Source: Fodinibius salipaludis (lineage in GTDB: Bacteria; Bacteroidota; Rhodothermia; Balneolales; Balneolaceae). From it: a DNA stretch of 64,000 nt. The translations under genes were made by a program, and so were the position numbers. The notes under the pieces were generated by a model. That model had not been told where the DNA came from. It did not search any database and worked only from the letters and a program-made list of their open reading frames with translations. The stretch lies in assembly GCF_002287075.1 (NCBI RefSeq), contig NZ_NSKE01000001.1, forward strand, positions 124,001 through 188,000, given 5' to 3'. Positions 24,987 to 33,769 of this stretch are shown piece by piece (within the stretch, counting starts at the first letter, position 1; every line of letters starts with the position of its first letter).

Positions 24987-25682
24987 TTATTTATCGTTTC
25001 CGTTATTATTTTTGGACTTCATTTTTTTGTGCTTTAGGACCTTTGCTTCAATATAGAAAATAAGTTCTTCGGCAATATTCTTGGTGAGATCTCCTACCCG
25101 TTCCAGCTTTCTGATGATAGAAAACAAATATAGATAATTTTGCGTCTGACTTATATCCGCTTCAATAAGTTCAGCCGTCGCCCCCGACACCTCTCGGTTA
25201 ATTTTATTTAACGTCTTATCCAGCCGAAAAACTTTTCTGGCCAGATCGGTATCCTCAGTAATAAAGGCATTAAAAACATTACTCACCATCTCGTTAGCCG
25301 TATTATACATTTTGTCCAGCCGCATGGTTTCTAATGTATCCTCATCAATTTTACGACCAAAATCAGCAATATACTTGGCAATGCTGTTAGCGTGATCCCC
25401 GATGCGTTCCAGATCAGAATTTATCTTAAAAGCAGCCATTACAAAACGCAAATCTACAGCTACCGGGTTATAAAGCGCCAACAGGTTCTCACAATCCCGA
25501 TCGATGGTAAGTTCAAGGCTATCCACCCTTTTCTCGTTGGCCATGATCTCGTGAGCCAACTCCTCATCAAAATCATCAAGCGCTTTTTGTCCCTTTTCGA
25601 GCTGATTTTTAACCAAAAACATCAGCTCCAAAACGTTATCTTTTAATAGCTTAAGTTCGCTGTCCAAGTGTTGTGGTGCCAT
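24987..25682 (-). CDS. phoU: Phosphate signalling protein PhoU
   Basis: 231 residues with two PhoU three-helix repeats: ANEKRVDSLELTIDRDCENL in the first and a degenerate counterpart in the second, with the paired AFKINSDLERIGDHANSIA and IIRKLERVGDLTKNIAEE motifs (E..GD metal-binding cluster). PhoU links the Pst transporter to the PhoR/PhoB phosphate sensor. It follows pstB by 39 bp as expected. The C-terminus has a lysine-rich extension (KVLKHKKMKSKNNNG). Confidence 0.94.
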   Translation of the reverse strand: MAPQHLDSELKLLKDNVLELMFLVKNQLEKGQKALDDFDEELAHEIMANEKRVDSLELTIDRDCENLLALYNPVAVDLRFVMAAFKINSDLERIGDHANSIAKYIADFGRKIDEDTLETMRLDKMYNTANEMVSNVFNAFITEDTDLARKVFRLDKTLNKINREVSGATAELIEADISQTQNYLYLFSIIRKLERVGDLTKNIAEELIFYIEAKVLKHKKMKSKNNNGNDK

Positions 25683-25721
25683 TTTTACAGAATTTTAAAT
25701 AGTTTACTTACTGATGAATTT

Positions 25722-26552
25722 TTATCCAAACCGTCCGGTAATATAGTTTTGCGTGCGATCTTTTTCCGGATTGGTAAATATTTTTTGGGTATCACCGTAT
25801 TCAATCAATTTTCCCATATACAAGAACGCGGTATTATCACTTACGCGTGCCGCCTGCTGCATATTGTGAGTTACAATAACGATCGTGAATTCTTTTTTAA
25901 GCTCATGAATCAAATCTTCAATCTTACCTGATGAGATGGGATCAAGTGCCGAGGTAGGTTCGTCCATCAATAGTATCGACGGTTTTACAGCCAGTGCCCG
26001 GGCAATACAAAGCCGCTGCTGTTGTCCGCCCGAAAGGGCCAGCGCCTGTTTCTCCAGGTTTCCTTCAATCTCATTGTAAAGTGTTGCCTGCTTTAAGGAT
26101 TCAACAACTCGGTTTTCAATATATTCTTCGTCCTTAATCCCTTGAATACGCAGACCATAAGCTACATTTTCATAAACTGATTTTGGAAACGGATTGGGTT
26201 TTTGAAAAACCATTCCCACCGTTTTACGTAGCTCTTCAACATTTATAGATGAATCATATATATCATTGCCATCCAATAATATACTTCCATTCATAAGAAA
26301 TCCATCTATGTAATCATTCATACGGTTAAACAATCGCAAAAATGTTGACTTCCCGCATCCCGAAGGACCAATGAAAGCAGTGATGGATTGTTCTACAATA
26401 TCCAAGCTGATATTTTCGATAGCCTGAAAATCATCATAGAAAACATCCACATTATTAGCCTGCAGCTTAAATGATTGATTCTTAGAATTAAGCTTCGGCT
26501 TGGTTTTCACTTGTGAAGTCTTCGGTTGGTTGCTTTTAGTTTGTGAATCCAT
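25722..26552 (-). CDS. pstB: Phosphate ABC transporter ATP-binding protein PstB
   Basis: 276 residues. Walker [11 protein letters not shown]-loop [20 protein letters not shown], signature [16 protein letters not shown], Walker [14 protein letters not shown] and switch His VTHNMQQA are all intact. The phrase 'NPFPKS' in the Q-loop is characteristic of PstB. The first 30 residues are a polar Lys/Ser/Gln-rich extension not usual in the family. It drives PstCA-mediated phosphate uptake. Gap to pstA 33 bp. Confidence 0.97.
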   Translation of the reverse strand: MDSQTKSNQPKTSQVKTKPKLNSKNQSFKLQANNVDVFYDDFQAIENISLDIVEQSITAFIGPSGCGKSTFLRLFNRMNDYIDGFLMNGSILLDGNDIYDSSINVEELRKTVGMVFQKPNPFPKSVYENVAYGLRIQGIKDEEYIENRVVESLKQATLYNEIEGNLEKQALALSGGQQQRLCIARALAVKPSILLMDEPTSALDPISSGKIEDLIHELKKEFTIVIVTHNMQQAARVSDNTAFLYMGKLIEYGDTQKIFTNPEKDRTQNYITGRFG

Positions 26553-26585
26553 TCTTAGTACTAACTGATTAATGAAAATTTTTGC

Positions 26586-27443
26586 CTACCACTGCATTTT
26601 ATTTTGCCATTTATTACGAAAGTACACCGCTATCCCATTCATAATAAAGGTAATTCCTAACAGTACAATAATAGCTGCCGCCGCATTGATAACAAACTCT
26701 TCCTGTGGACGTGACACCCAATTATAAATTTGTACCGGCAATACTGTAAATTCATCCAGGGGACTTTGGGGAGCAAAAGGCACATATACCAAAGCTCCTA
26801 CTACAATCAGAGGCGCCGTTTCTCCAATAGCCCGTGAAAGAGCCAGTATAACACCCGTTAGAATTCCCCCAAACGATGCCGGCAATACCTGATGCCATAT
26901 CGTTTGCCATTTTGAGGCACCGAGCGCATTGGAAGCATCCCGAATAGAACTTGGAACTGCCTTAATGGCTTCTCGTGTAGAAACAATAATAATGGGTAAT
27001 ATCAACAGTGAAAGTGTTAAAGCACCAGCCAAAATACTATTCCCCATCTGCATCATCCTTACAAATACTCCCAATCCCAGCAGACCATAAATAATGGATG
27101 GCACACTGGCCAGATTGGAAATATTGATTTCAAGAAAAGAACTCCACCGGTTTTTCTTGCCATATTCTTCTAAATAAATTCCTGCCCCTACTCCCAGCGG
27201 AAAGGAGATTAATGTGGTAAAAACCATAATCCAAACCGTACCCATCCAGGCCGTATAGATACCTGAATTTTCGGCAAATCTTGATGGCAGTTCAACCATG
27301 AAATCCCAGCTGAGACGTTGAATACCCATATAGATGACAAAACCAATAAAAATAGCCAGGATTACAATTCCTATCACGCTGGCAAAGATCCCGAAGTATT
27401 TAAAAGCCTTGTCTTTTAACCTATTTATCTTTGCTCTATTCAT
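26586..27443 (-). CDS. pstA: Phosphate ABC transporter permease PstA
   Basis: 285 residues with about six membrane segments and the binding-protein-dependent transport permease (EAA) loop [21 protein letters not shown] followed by [18 protein letters not shown], a typical PstA signature. It overlaps the pstC end by 8 bp, so the two subunits are translationally coupled and made in equal amounts. Confidence 0.96.
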   Translation of the reverse strand: MNRAKINRLKDKAFKYFGIFASVIGIVILAIFIGFVIYMGIQRLSWDFMVELPSRFAENSGIYTAWMGTVWIMVFTTLISFPLGVGAGIYLEEYGKKNRWSSFLEINISNLASVPSIIYGLLGLGVFVRMMQMGNSILAGALTLSLLILPIIIVSTREAIKAVPSSIRDASNALGASKWQTIWHQVLPASFGGILTGVILALSRAIGETAPLIVVGALVYVPFAPQSPLDEFTVLPVQIYNWVSRPQEEFVINAAAAIIVLLGITFIMNGIAVYFRNKWQNKMQW

Positions 27444-28311
27444 ATTTTTCCTGATACCTGTTTTTTATCCAAAAGCTGATGTTATTCAGAATGAATGTCA
27501 CCACAAACAGGGTGATACCCGCCGCAAATATCGTTTTGTATGCAATAGTGCCCTGCGGAACATCTCCCGAACTTACTTTTACAATATAAGCGGTGATCGT
27601 TTCGATAGGCACAGTAGGATCAAATGTAAATACGGGCGTCTGTCCCGCAGCGATTGCTACAATCATGGTCTCCCCAATCGCCCGTGAAAGCGCTAATATT
27701 ATGGAAACCATGATACCTGACGAGGCAGCGGGAACCATTACCCGAAAAGCTGTTTGAAATCGTGTTGAACCCATTCCGTATGACGCTTTTCGCAGCGAAT
27801 CGGGGACAGCCGCCAACGCATCTTCGCTAAGTGAGGAGACAAATGGAATAATCATTATTCCCATCACAATACCTGGCGAAAGCGCATTAAATCCAGCCAA
27901 ATCCGGTATGAACACTTTTAAAAAAGGAGTTACAATCATCAGAGCAAAAAAACCGTACACCACCGTAGGAACAACCGCCAAGACTTCCAGCAATGGCTTC
28001 AAAACCTTACGAAAGCGCTTGGGGGCGTATTCATTCAAATAGATTGCAATGGTAAGCCCAACGGGCAGTGCAACGGCAATGGCGATGAATGTGGTAAGCA
28101 GTGTTCCTGATACCAACGGCAGAATCCCATAGTTTTTATCTGCAAAAAGCGGGGTCCATTCGGTACCTGTCAGAAAATCGACAATAGATACTTCCCTGAA
28201 AAATCCGATCGCCTCAAACAATAGGACGGCAATAATACCAACAGTGGTCAGAATGGTTAGAAGAGCGCAGAAGGCCAGTACCTTCTCAATTATTTTCTCT
28301 TTAATATTCAT
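27436..28311 (-). CDS. pstC: Phosphate ABC transporter permease PstC
   Basis: I take the ATG at 28311 (MNIKEKIIEKVL); an upstream in-frame ATG at 28353 lies inside the loop of an inverted repeat and adds 14 poorly conserved residues. About 291 residues with six membrane segments and the PstC EAA loop (YGMGSTRFQTAFRVMVPAA) plus [18 protein letters not shown]. Forms the inner-membrane channel with PstA. Confidence 0.95.
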   Translation of the reverse strand: MNIKEKIIEKVLAFCALLTILTTVGIIAVLLFEAIGFFREVSIVDFLTGTEWTPLFADKNYGILPLVSGTLLTTFIAIAVALPVGLTIAIYLNEYAPKRFRKVLKPLLEVLAVVPTVVYGFFALMIVTPFLKVFIPDLAGFNALSPGIVMGIMIIPFVSSLSEDALAAVPDSLRKASYGMGSTRFQTAFRVMVPAASSGIMVSIILALSRAIGETMIVAIAAGQTPVFTFDPTVPIETITAYIVKVSSGDVPQGTIAYKTIFAAGITLFVVTFILNNISFWIKNRYQEKYE

Positions 28312-28329
28312 GAAAGAGGATAATGGTAG

Positions 28330-28370
28330 TTTTCTCCACTTACCTATAATCATCCGGCAAGTGGAGAAAA
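28330..28370 (-). promoter_or_regulatory. Intercistronic stem-loop between pstS and pstC
   Basis: Perfect 12-bp inverted arms (TTTTCTCCACTT at 28330-28341 and AAGTGGAGAAAA at 28359-28370) with a 17-nt loop, directly after the pstS stop. No T tract follows in the direction of transcription. Such a structure would protect the pstS message and let binding protein exceed permease, as is known for many binding-protein operons. Confidence 0.6.
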
Positions 28371-28378
28371 TAGGTTAG

Positions 28379-29308
28379 TTAATTAGCTTCTAACGTATCG
28401 AATGCAAAGCTGTGGAATGCGGATTTTTGCTCCTCATAATCCTCTTCGGGCATAGGCACATATCCCACATCCTTTGCCAGTTCACCGGCGTTATCAAAGT
28501 AAAATTCAACAAATTTTTGAACAGCAGAACGCTGTGCTGCCTTCTTGGTAACATAAATATAAAGTGATCGTGACAACGGTTTATATGAACCGTCTTTTAC
28601 GGTTTCGAGAGAAGGTTCAACAACACCTTCCCCGGTATCAATACCTATGAGCTTCAGCTGATCAGCATTTTCTTCATAATAAGCCAATCCAAAATATCCG
28701 AGCGAATATTTATCTGACGAAATCCCTTGTACAGCTACGTTATAATCAGCCACCGCATTATAATCAGTCCGGCTGGCTCCCGATTCTCCATTTATTGTTT
28801 CGGTAAAAAAGTCATAGGTACCATGAGCAGTATTTGGACCATAAAGACGAATATCTTCATCCGGCCACCCTTCGCGTATATCACTCCACTGCTGCACCTC
28901 ACTGTCGGCCTTCCAAATTTCATTAAGTTCTTCAGGGGTAAGTGTTTTAACCCAATCGTTATCAGGATGAGCAACGATTGAAATCCCATCTAATGCAATA
29001 GAAAATTGCTGATACTCAATGCCATTTTCTTCTGCCAACGCTTTTTCCTCTTCGGATATTTTCCGAGATGAGTTCGATATGTCAGTTTCTCCCCGTACAA
29101 ACTTTTTGAAACCAGCACCTGATCCGGATGATCCTACCGAAACCCTGATATTCGGTTCTATCTTACGGAATTCCTCGGCTACGGCTTCGGTTATGGGATA
29201 TACGGTACCGGATCCATCAATTTTTATTTCATTCTGAGATCCCCCTGAGCCACATGAATACAAGAAGACACCACTAAAAAGGAATAGTGCAAATATTTTT
29301 TTTACCAT
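28379..29308 (-). CDS. pstS: Phosphate-binding lipoprotein PstS
   Basis: 309 residues with a lipoprotein signal (SGVFLYSCGSGG). PstS-family motifs: IDGSGTVYPITEAVAEEF, VGSSGSGAGFKKFVRGETDI (phosphate-contacting Ser/Gly loop) and SRKISEEEKALA, then YGPNTAHGTYDFF and SRSLYIYVTK. It is the high-affinity periplasmic phosphate receptor for PstCAB. First gene of the operon; a TTAACA-n5-TTAACA direct repeat lies about 90-100 bp upstream. Confidence 0.96.
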   Translation of the reverse strand: MVKKIFALFLFSGVFLYSCGSGGSQNEIKIDGSGTVYPITEAVAEEFRKIEPNIRVSVGSSGSGAGFKKFVRGETDISNSSRKISEEEKALAEENGIEYQQFSIALDGISIVAHPDNDWVKTLTPEELNEIWKADSEVQQWSDIREGWPDEDIRLYGPNTAHGTYDFFTETINGESGASRTDYNAVADYNVAVQGISSDKYSLGYFGLAYYEENADQLKLIGIDTGEGVVEPSLETVKDGSYKPLSRSLYIYVTKKAAQRSAVQKFVEFYFDNAGELAKDVGYVPMPEEDYEEQKSAFHSFAFDTLEAN

Positions 29309-29395
29309 TATCTCAGTAATTTTGAATTGGTTGTTTCTATGTGATTAGTGTGCTGAAATTCGATGTATCAAGGTATTTTAAAAATCAGAGTCTTT

Positions 29396-29412
29396 TGTTA
29401 ACTCAATGTTAA
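29396..29412 (-). promoter_or_regulatory. Pho-box-like direct repeat upstream of pstS
   Basis: Read on the pstS strand, TTAACA-TTGAG-TTAACA: two identical hexamers with 11-bp periodicity. PhoP/PhoB-type response regulators bind direct repeats with this spacing, and TTAACA matches the Bacillus PhoP half-site known to me. It lies 88-104 bp from the pstS start. The rest of the 314-bp gap between pstS and the divergent gene holds no gene. Only two repeats are clear. Confidence 0.5.
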
Positions 29413-29622
29413 TTCTTGAGTACCAATCCTTTCCCATTACTACAAATAAGCCTTTTGCTTTAATCGCATGATAAATTCCTGTGCTAATTTGGATTATCAA
29501 ACCTCATATATTTTGTAAATCTGTATCCTCCCCTCTTTCTTGAAGTTATGCGTGAATATCGTAACTTATTATTTATCTTTTTTTAAGATTTGTATTAAAC
29601 TTAATTCGAATTATTTCAATTT

Positions 29623-30366
29623 ATGGATCAGGATACATCAAATAAATTAGCAGTCTTAATCGATGCTGATAACGCCCAACCTTCTATTGTGGAAGGTCTT
29701 TTGGCAGAGATAGCGAAGTATGGAACCGCCAACGTAAAGCGCATTTACGGCGACTGGACTTCCACAAAACTGCGCGGATGGAAAGATCATCTATTAGATC
29801 ACTCTATCCAACCGATACAACAGTTTGGCTATACGACCGGTAAGAATGCTACTGACAGCGCCATGATTATCGATGCCATGGACCTGCTTTACACTGGCCA
29901 GTTTGATGGTTTTTGCATTGTCTCAAGCGACAGCGATTTTACTAAGTTAGCAGCCCGTATTCGTGAAGAGGGTTTATACGTTTATGGATTCGGAGAGCAA
30001 AAAACCCCGGACCCTTTTGTGGCGGCTTGTGACAAGTTTATCTATACGGAGGTACTGCGCAGCGAGGAAGAAGCGGACGAAGATTCCTCGATCCAACGTA
30101 TGTCAACAAATGAGCTAAAGCAAGATACTAAGCTGGTCAATTTGACACGTAACGCCATAGAAGCCTCATCTGACGAAAGCGGCTGGGCACATCTCGGCCA
30201 GGTGGGCAGTTATATCGCCAAACAGTCCCCCGAATTTGATCCCCGAAATTACGGATACGGAAAACTGGGCAATCTCGTTAAAGCTATTGAACTGTTTGAG
30301 ATTGAAGAACGCTCAACGGGCGAAGGACAATCAAAAGCTATTTATGTAAAAGATAAACGGAAATAG
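29623..30366 (+). CDS. NYN (PIN-like) domain protein with C-terminal OST-HTH/LOTUS domain
   Basis: 247 residues. The N-terminal part (about 8-145) is a NYN/LabA-type PIN-like nuclease fold: LAVLIDADNAQPSIVEGLL (first acidic cluster), RIYGDWTSTKLRGWKDHL, NATDSAMIIDAMDLLY and FCIVSSDSDFTKLAARIRE with the conserved SxDSDF acids. The C-terminal part (about 170-240) matches OST-HTH/LOTUS, an RNA-binding winged helix (DESGWAHLGQVGSYIAKQSP, YGKLGNLVKAI). All expected acids are present, so RNase activity is plausible. Stands alone, divergent from pstS. The biological role of these bacterial proteins is unclear. Confidence 0.9.
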   Translation: MDQDTSNKLAVLIDADNAQPSIVEGLLAEIAKYGTANVKRIYGDWTSTKLRGWKDHLLDHSIQPIQQFGYTTGKNATDSAMIIDAMDLLYTGQFDGFCIVSSDSDFTKLAARIREEGLYVYGFGEQKTPDPFVAACDKFIYTEVLRSEEEADEDSSIQRMSTNELKQDTKLVNLTRNAIEASSDESGWAHLGQVGSYIAKQSPEFDPRNYGYGKLGNLVKAIELFEIEERSTGEGQSKAIYVKDKRK

Positions 30367-30781
30367 GACACTGGTTTTACTAATTATTATGAACTCAAAT
30401 GATGTTACCTCAAGTAAAGTGAGTGACCATCGTTTTTATCCAACATCAAGCCATGTTTTCTCTCGGAGCTACGCTTGTTCGAAATGACATCCAAGTATCT
30501 AACGTAATCTCTTGTGACGATGCTCTGCGTCGTCCACTTTAGAACAGCTTTAGAGACCTACTTGTTTACCTATCTGATAACCCATTTAACATCCAAGTTG
30601 CGAAGGAGTTGTACTCCTGAGCAATCCAACCACCTGTTATTCAGGGGATTAACCCTCTCACAAGTTAAGGTCTAAGTTTTATCCATCAGATAGCCTACCT
30701 GCACGTAGCTTTTCATATTTGTACAATGCCCGCTTAAAAGTTTCGGCGAAGGCAGCCAACTACAGCTATACGATGGGGAAA
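30367..30781. other. 415-bp intergenic gap with no recognisable gene
   Basis: Lies between the converging NYN and ftsX genes. Short frames exist on both strands but none has a family motif, a start signal or sensible composition. I see no strong terminator hairpin, tRNA or repeat. Confidence 0.6.
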
Positions 30782-31666
30782 TTATTCAGATATGGATGTC
30801 TTCTTGATAAACTTGCGTGCGGCCCACTGGCTTCCCCAGAATCCCATAAATACAGCCAGCAATACCATCGCTCCAGAGAGATAATACCAACGACCGAATG
30901 GCCATTCCAAAATACCCAGTTCAGAAATATATTCAGGAAGTAAATAATGGAATGTAACAAACATCACCCCTACCGAGAGTAACCCGGCAATTAATCCCTG
31001 AATAATCCCCTCTACAACAAACGGGCGACGGATAAATCCATTGGTAGCTCCAACAAGTTTCATCGCTTTAATGAGGTCCCGCTTGGCGTAGATTGTCAGA
31101 CGAATAGTATTAAATACCAGAATCATAGAAGCCAGCAAAATAAGAATACCCAATCCCCCGCCCATCATTGCCGCAGTCTCGAAATTAGCCTCTATTCGCT
31201 TCAACAGTTGCTGATTAAACCGTACTTCGTCTACCCCTCGATAAGATTGTATCTGATTAACCAGCGAATCAACCTGCGAAATCTGGGCATCGGGATCAAT
31301 ATTAAGTTTAAAAGAAGCGGGTAAAAATTTGAGATCTGCAAGTGAGCTTCCGGTAGAGCCAAACTCCTTTTCAAAAACAGCTGCCGCACTGTCTTTAGAT
31401 ATATAAGAAACCTCCTGAACAAGCTTCTCCTCTTTCAGCCGATCCGAAAGCTCATTCGTCGTCCGCTCATCCAAATCCATCAAAAACACTTCCACATCAA
31501 TCGACTTTTTGAGAGATTGAGCCACCTCGTAACCGTTGTATCCCAAACGAGCCAGTAATCCCAACAGTAATACCGCAATAAACAATGAGAACATTGAGGT
31601 GAATGCAGCAAGTTTTGCTCGGCCGATTCCGGCCATACCTTCCTTAACGACGTAACCTAAACTCAT
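30782..31666 (-). CDS. ftsX: Cell-division protein FtsX (permease-like)
   Basis: 294 residues: N-terminal membrane segment (SMFSLFIAVLLLGLLARLG), an extracytoplasmic domain with VEVFLMDLDERTTNELSDRL and VDEVRFNQQLL, then three further membrane segments with the FtsX core (TIRLTIYAKRDLIKAMKLVG, ATNGFIRRPFVVEG, YYLSGAMVLLAVFMGF). FtsX with FtsE controls cell-wall hydrolases at division. ftsE is not in the window. It is the last gene of the cinA - barrel - ftsX operon, 15 bp after the barrel gene. Confidence 0.93.
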   Translation of the reverse strand: MSLGYVVKEGMAGIGRAKLAAFTSMFSLFIAVLLLGLLARLGYNGYEVAQSLKKSIDVEVFLMDLDERTTNELSDRLKEEKLVQEVSYISKDSAAAVFEKEFGSTGSSLADLKFLPASFKLNIDPDAQISQVDSLVNQIQSYRGVDEVRFNQQLLKRIEANFETAAMMGGGLGILILLASMILVFNTIRLTIYAKRDLIKAMKLVGATNGFIRRPFVVEGIIQGLIAGLLSVGVMFVTFHYLLPEYISELGILEWPFGRWYYLSGAMVLLAVFMGFWGSQWAARKFIKKTSISE

Positions 31667-31681
31667 CCTTTTCTTATTTTT

Positions 31682-33769
31682 TTAATTTCTAAAAAGTGCC
31701 CGCACGCTAAAAATAAACCGGCGCTGCGCCATGGGATACTGAGCAGTCTCAAAGTAGCCGAGTTGACTAACATCGTCAAGCACATTTTCCCATCGCAAAA
31801 TAAACATAATCGAACGCACTCTTGCGGAAATATCCACATCCAGCCTGTTAAACCTCGGCAGCTGTTGATCAGCGCTCATTGGCTGCCAGTAATTTAGCTC
31901 GGGATTATAGTGATCAGGCTGATAACGAAACGGGGCCGCCATTCCTGAAACACCGGCCTTCACATAGGTTGCGCGATCAAACAGGTACCCCTTCCAATAG
32001 GCGCTTCCCTTAAGCCAAACCCGCTCCTGAGGCGACATCGGGATGGTGCCGGATGGAGATACATAACTATCTGCAAAACGATGAAATACAGCCGATCCCT
32101 CAAATTCGAAGTTTGTCAAATCCCATTCAAAAAAGGCGGTGGCGGATTGCGACGCATAATTATTTACATTGGTAAAAAGGCTGTCTGCCACCATAATGCC
32201 ATCGGTCACCTCTTTGTGCTGCCCCCGAATTCCAATTTCTGTATCGGGATTAAAATGATAGCTCAGTGTTCCACGAATGTCCTGTACCTTTTCATTTTCG
32301 AGATCTGAGTTTCCTTTAAACTGGTCTGAATCCCAATACAGCTGTTGCGGTGTCGGCATAATAGTTCCTGACGATGCCCCCACCGTTACGCTAAAATCAC
32401 CAATGGGAATTTTACCCTCGGCATTCATTTGATACGACTGAAATCCATCTGATCGCATCTGCAGTTCAGCATCTCCCATTAAATCGATAAGCGGTACAAA
32501 ATCTATTACTATACTCCCGTCGGCTTTTGCAGTTGCCCAATTTTCAGCAGGCAAAGTGTTGTTCTCCGGCGTTTGATTGAATGAATATTCGGCCTTCGCC
32601 CCGGTCTCCAAATGCAGGCCTCCCCACTGCCACCATTTGCGGGCGTTGGCTCCTACTGACTTCAAACTATAACCCGTACTATCACTCGTAGATGTCATTA
32701 GTCGCTCATCGCTTCTTTGGAAAAGACCTGCCCTGAAATTGTCTTCTGTTTGTGTGCTGTCGGGATTACGCTGATAATAATTTAAAGTCAGTATATTATT
32801 CTTTTGCTCTGTTGTAGCCGAAGATTGAACGGGCGAAGCTGAATATCGATCAAAATTAAAGGCCAACATATTGTTCATGCTGTAACCAAAAGGCTGACCG
32901 ATATCATAATTGTTCGTGATATAGTTGAGCTTCAGGTATTTGTTTTGGTCTAAATGATGACTGGCCTTTAGATAAATTTGGCGCCCAGTAATTTCAGAGT
33001 TCTTGTATTCTCCGCCGGAGCGCCGATCCCAGTAACTCAACTCTATATTCGTTCGCTGCGATAAATTATGGCTGATTTCAAATTCCAGGTTGCGATAGTT
33101 AAACTGACTTTCACTGTATATAAGCCTTGAAAGTGGCTTGTTTATGTAATATTGGTGATGGTAAAATCTTGACTCGTGCACCGTGCCCAAATCATCAGTA
33201 TAAAAATCGGCAATTTTATTTTGAGGAATCAGCTCCCAGTTGACAATTCCGGATACCGGATCATTTAACGAAATATCCTCCCAGTACAGTTGCTGGTGAC
33301 GCGGCTCGTGAGCATTTCGCTGTACGGCATTTGAACGGATGTTTGTCCCCAGCCGATAGCTGATAACACCCGGCTCTCGATTGAGTTTATAGGTCCAATC
33401 CGACCAATATTGCCATCGCAACGTGCTGTCGGTTGCCGTACGCTCAGCTCCCAGTGGCGCATGAAACTCCCAGGGATTCACTTTAAAAAGTTCCTTTTTC
33501 TTTTCTCCCCTGGCAGATTGAACAGTCGTATCTTGAAACGCAGTTAAACTCAATGAAAAACGAAAAAGCGTGTCTGTTGCCCCAGTATTTAACGAAGTGA
33601 TATCAACAGCTACGTCCGGCAACTCCGGCGGATATAGAAAGAGCGTATCCGTTGTAGCAGAATCGAGGGCTACAGAATCGACTGTGGTTGAGTCAACCTG
33701 TGCAAGAGCCGCAGACTGACAAGCCGCAAACATTAGTAAAAGCAAGTATGTAATGCGTAATAATTTCAA
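31682..33769 (-). CDS. Outer-membrane beta-barrel protein with TonB-plug-like segment
   Basis: 695 residues with a signal peptide (FAACQSAALAQ) followed by a Ser/Thr/Asp-rich linker. Around residues 150-190 the sequence RHQQLYWEDISLNDPVSGIV and NWELIPQNKIADFYTDD imitates the plug of TonB-dependent receptors ('...V.LDGIPLNDP..G.V.L..IP...IE'). The rest alternates polar and aromatic residues in barrel fashion and ends RRFIFSVRALFRN; DVDISARVRSIMFILRWENV near the end resembles the last strands of a TonB receptor. No carboxypeptidase-like domain and no clear TonB box. Start overlaps the cinA stop by 4 bp. The linkage between cinA and ftsX may be conserved in this lineage; the substrate is unknown. 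Confidence 0.65.
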   Translation of the reverse strand: MKLLRITYLLLLMFAACQSAALAQVDSTTVDSVALDSATTDTLFLYPPELPDVAVDITSLNTGATDTLFRFSLSLTAFQDTTVQSARGEKKKELFKVNPWEFHAPLGAERTATDSTLRWQYWSDWTYKLNREPGVISYRLGTNIRSNAVQRNAHEPRHQQLYWEDISLNDPVSGIVNWELIPQNKIADFYTDDLGTVHESRFYHHQYYINKPLSRLIYSESQFNYRNLEFEISHNLSQRTNIELSYWDRRSGGEYKNSEITGRQIYLKASHHLDQNKYLKLNYITNNYDIGQPFGYSMNNMLAFNFDRYSASPVQSSATTEQKNNILTLNYYQRNPDSTQTEDNFRAGLFQRSDERLMTSTSDSTGYSLKSVGANARKWWQWGGLHLETGAKAEYSFNQTPENNTLPAENWATAKADGSIVIDFVPLIDLMGDAELQMRSDGFQSYQMNAEGKIPIGDFSVTVGASSGTIMPTPQQLYWDSDQFKGNSDLENEKVQDIRGTLSYHFNPDTEIGIRGQHKEVTDGIMVADSLFTNVNNYASQSATAFFEWDLTNFEFEGSAVFHRFADSYVSPSGTIPMSPQERVWLKGSAYWKGYLFDRATYVKAGVSGMAAPFRYQPDHYNPELNYWQPMSADQQLPRFNRLDVDISARVRSIMFILRWENVLDDVSQLGYFETAQYPMAQRRFIFSVRALFRN

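Noticed and set aside
28000-28030. GAAAGCGCTTGG match in pstC
   Set aside because: Only the central eight bases fit; codon use for Arg-Lys-Arg explains it.
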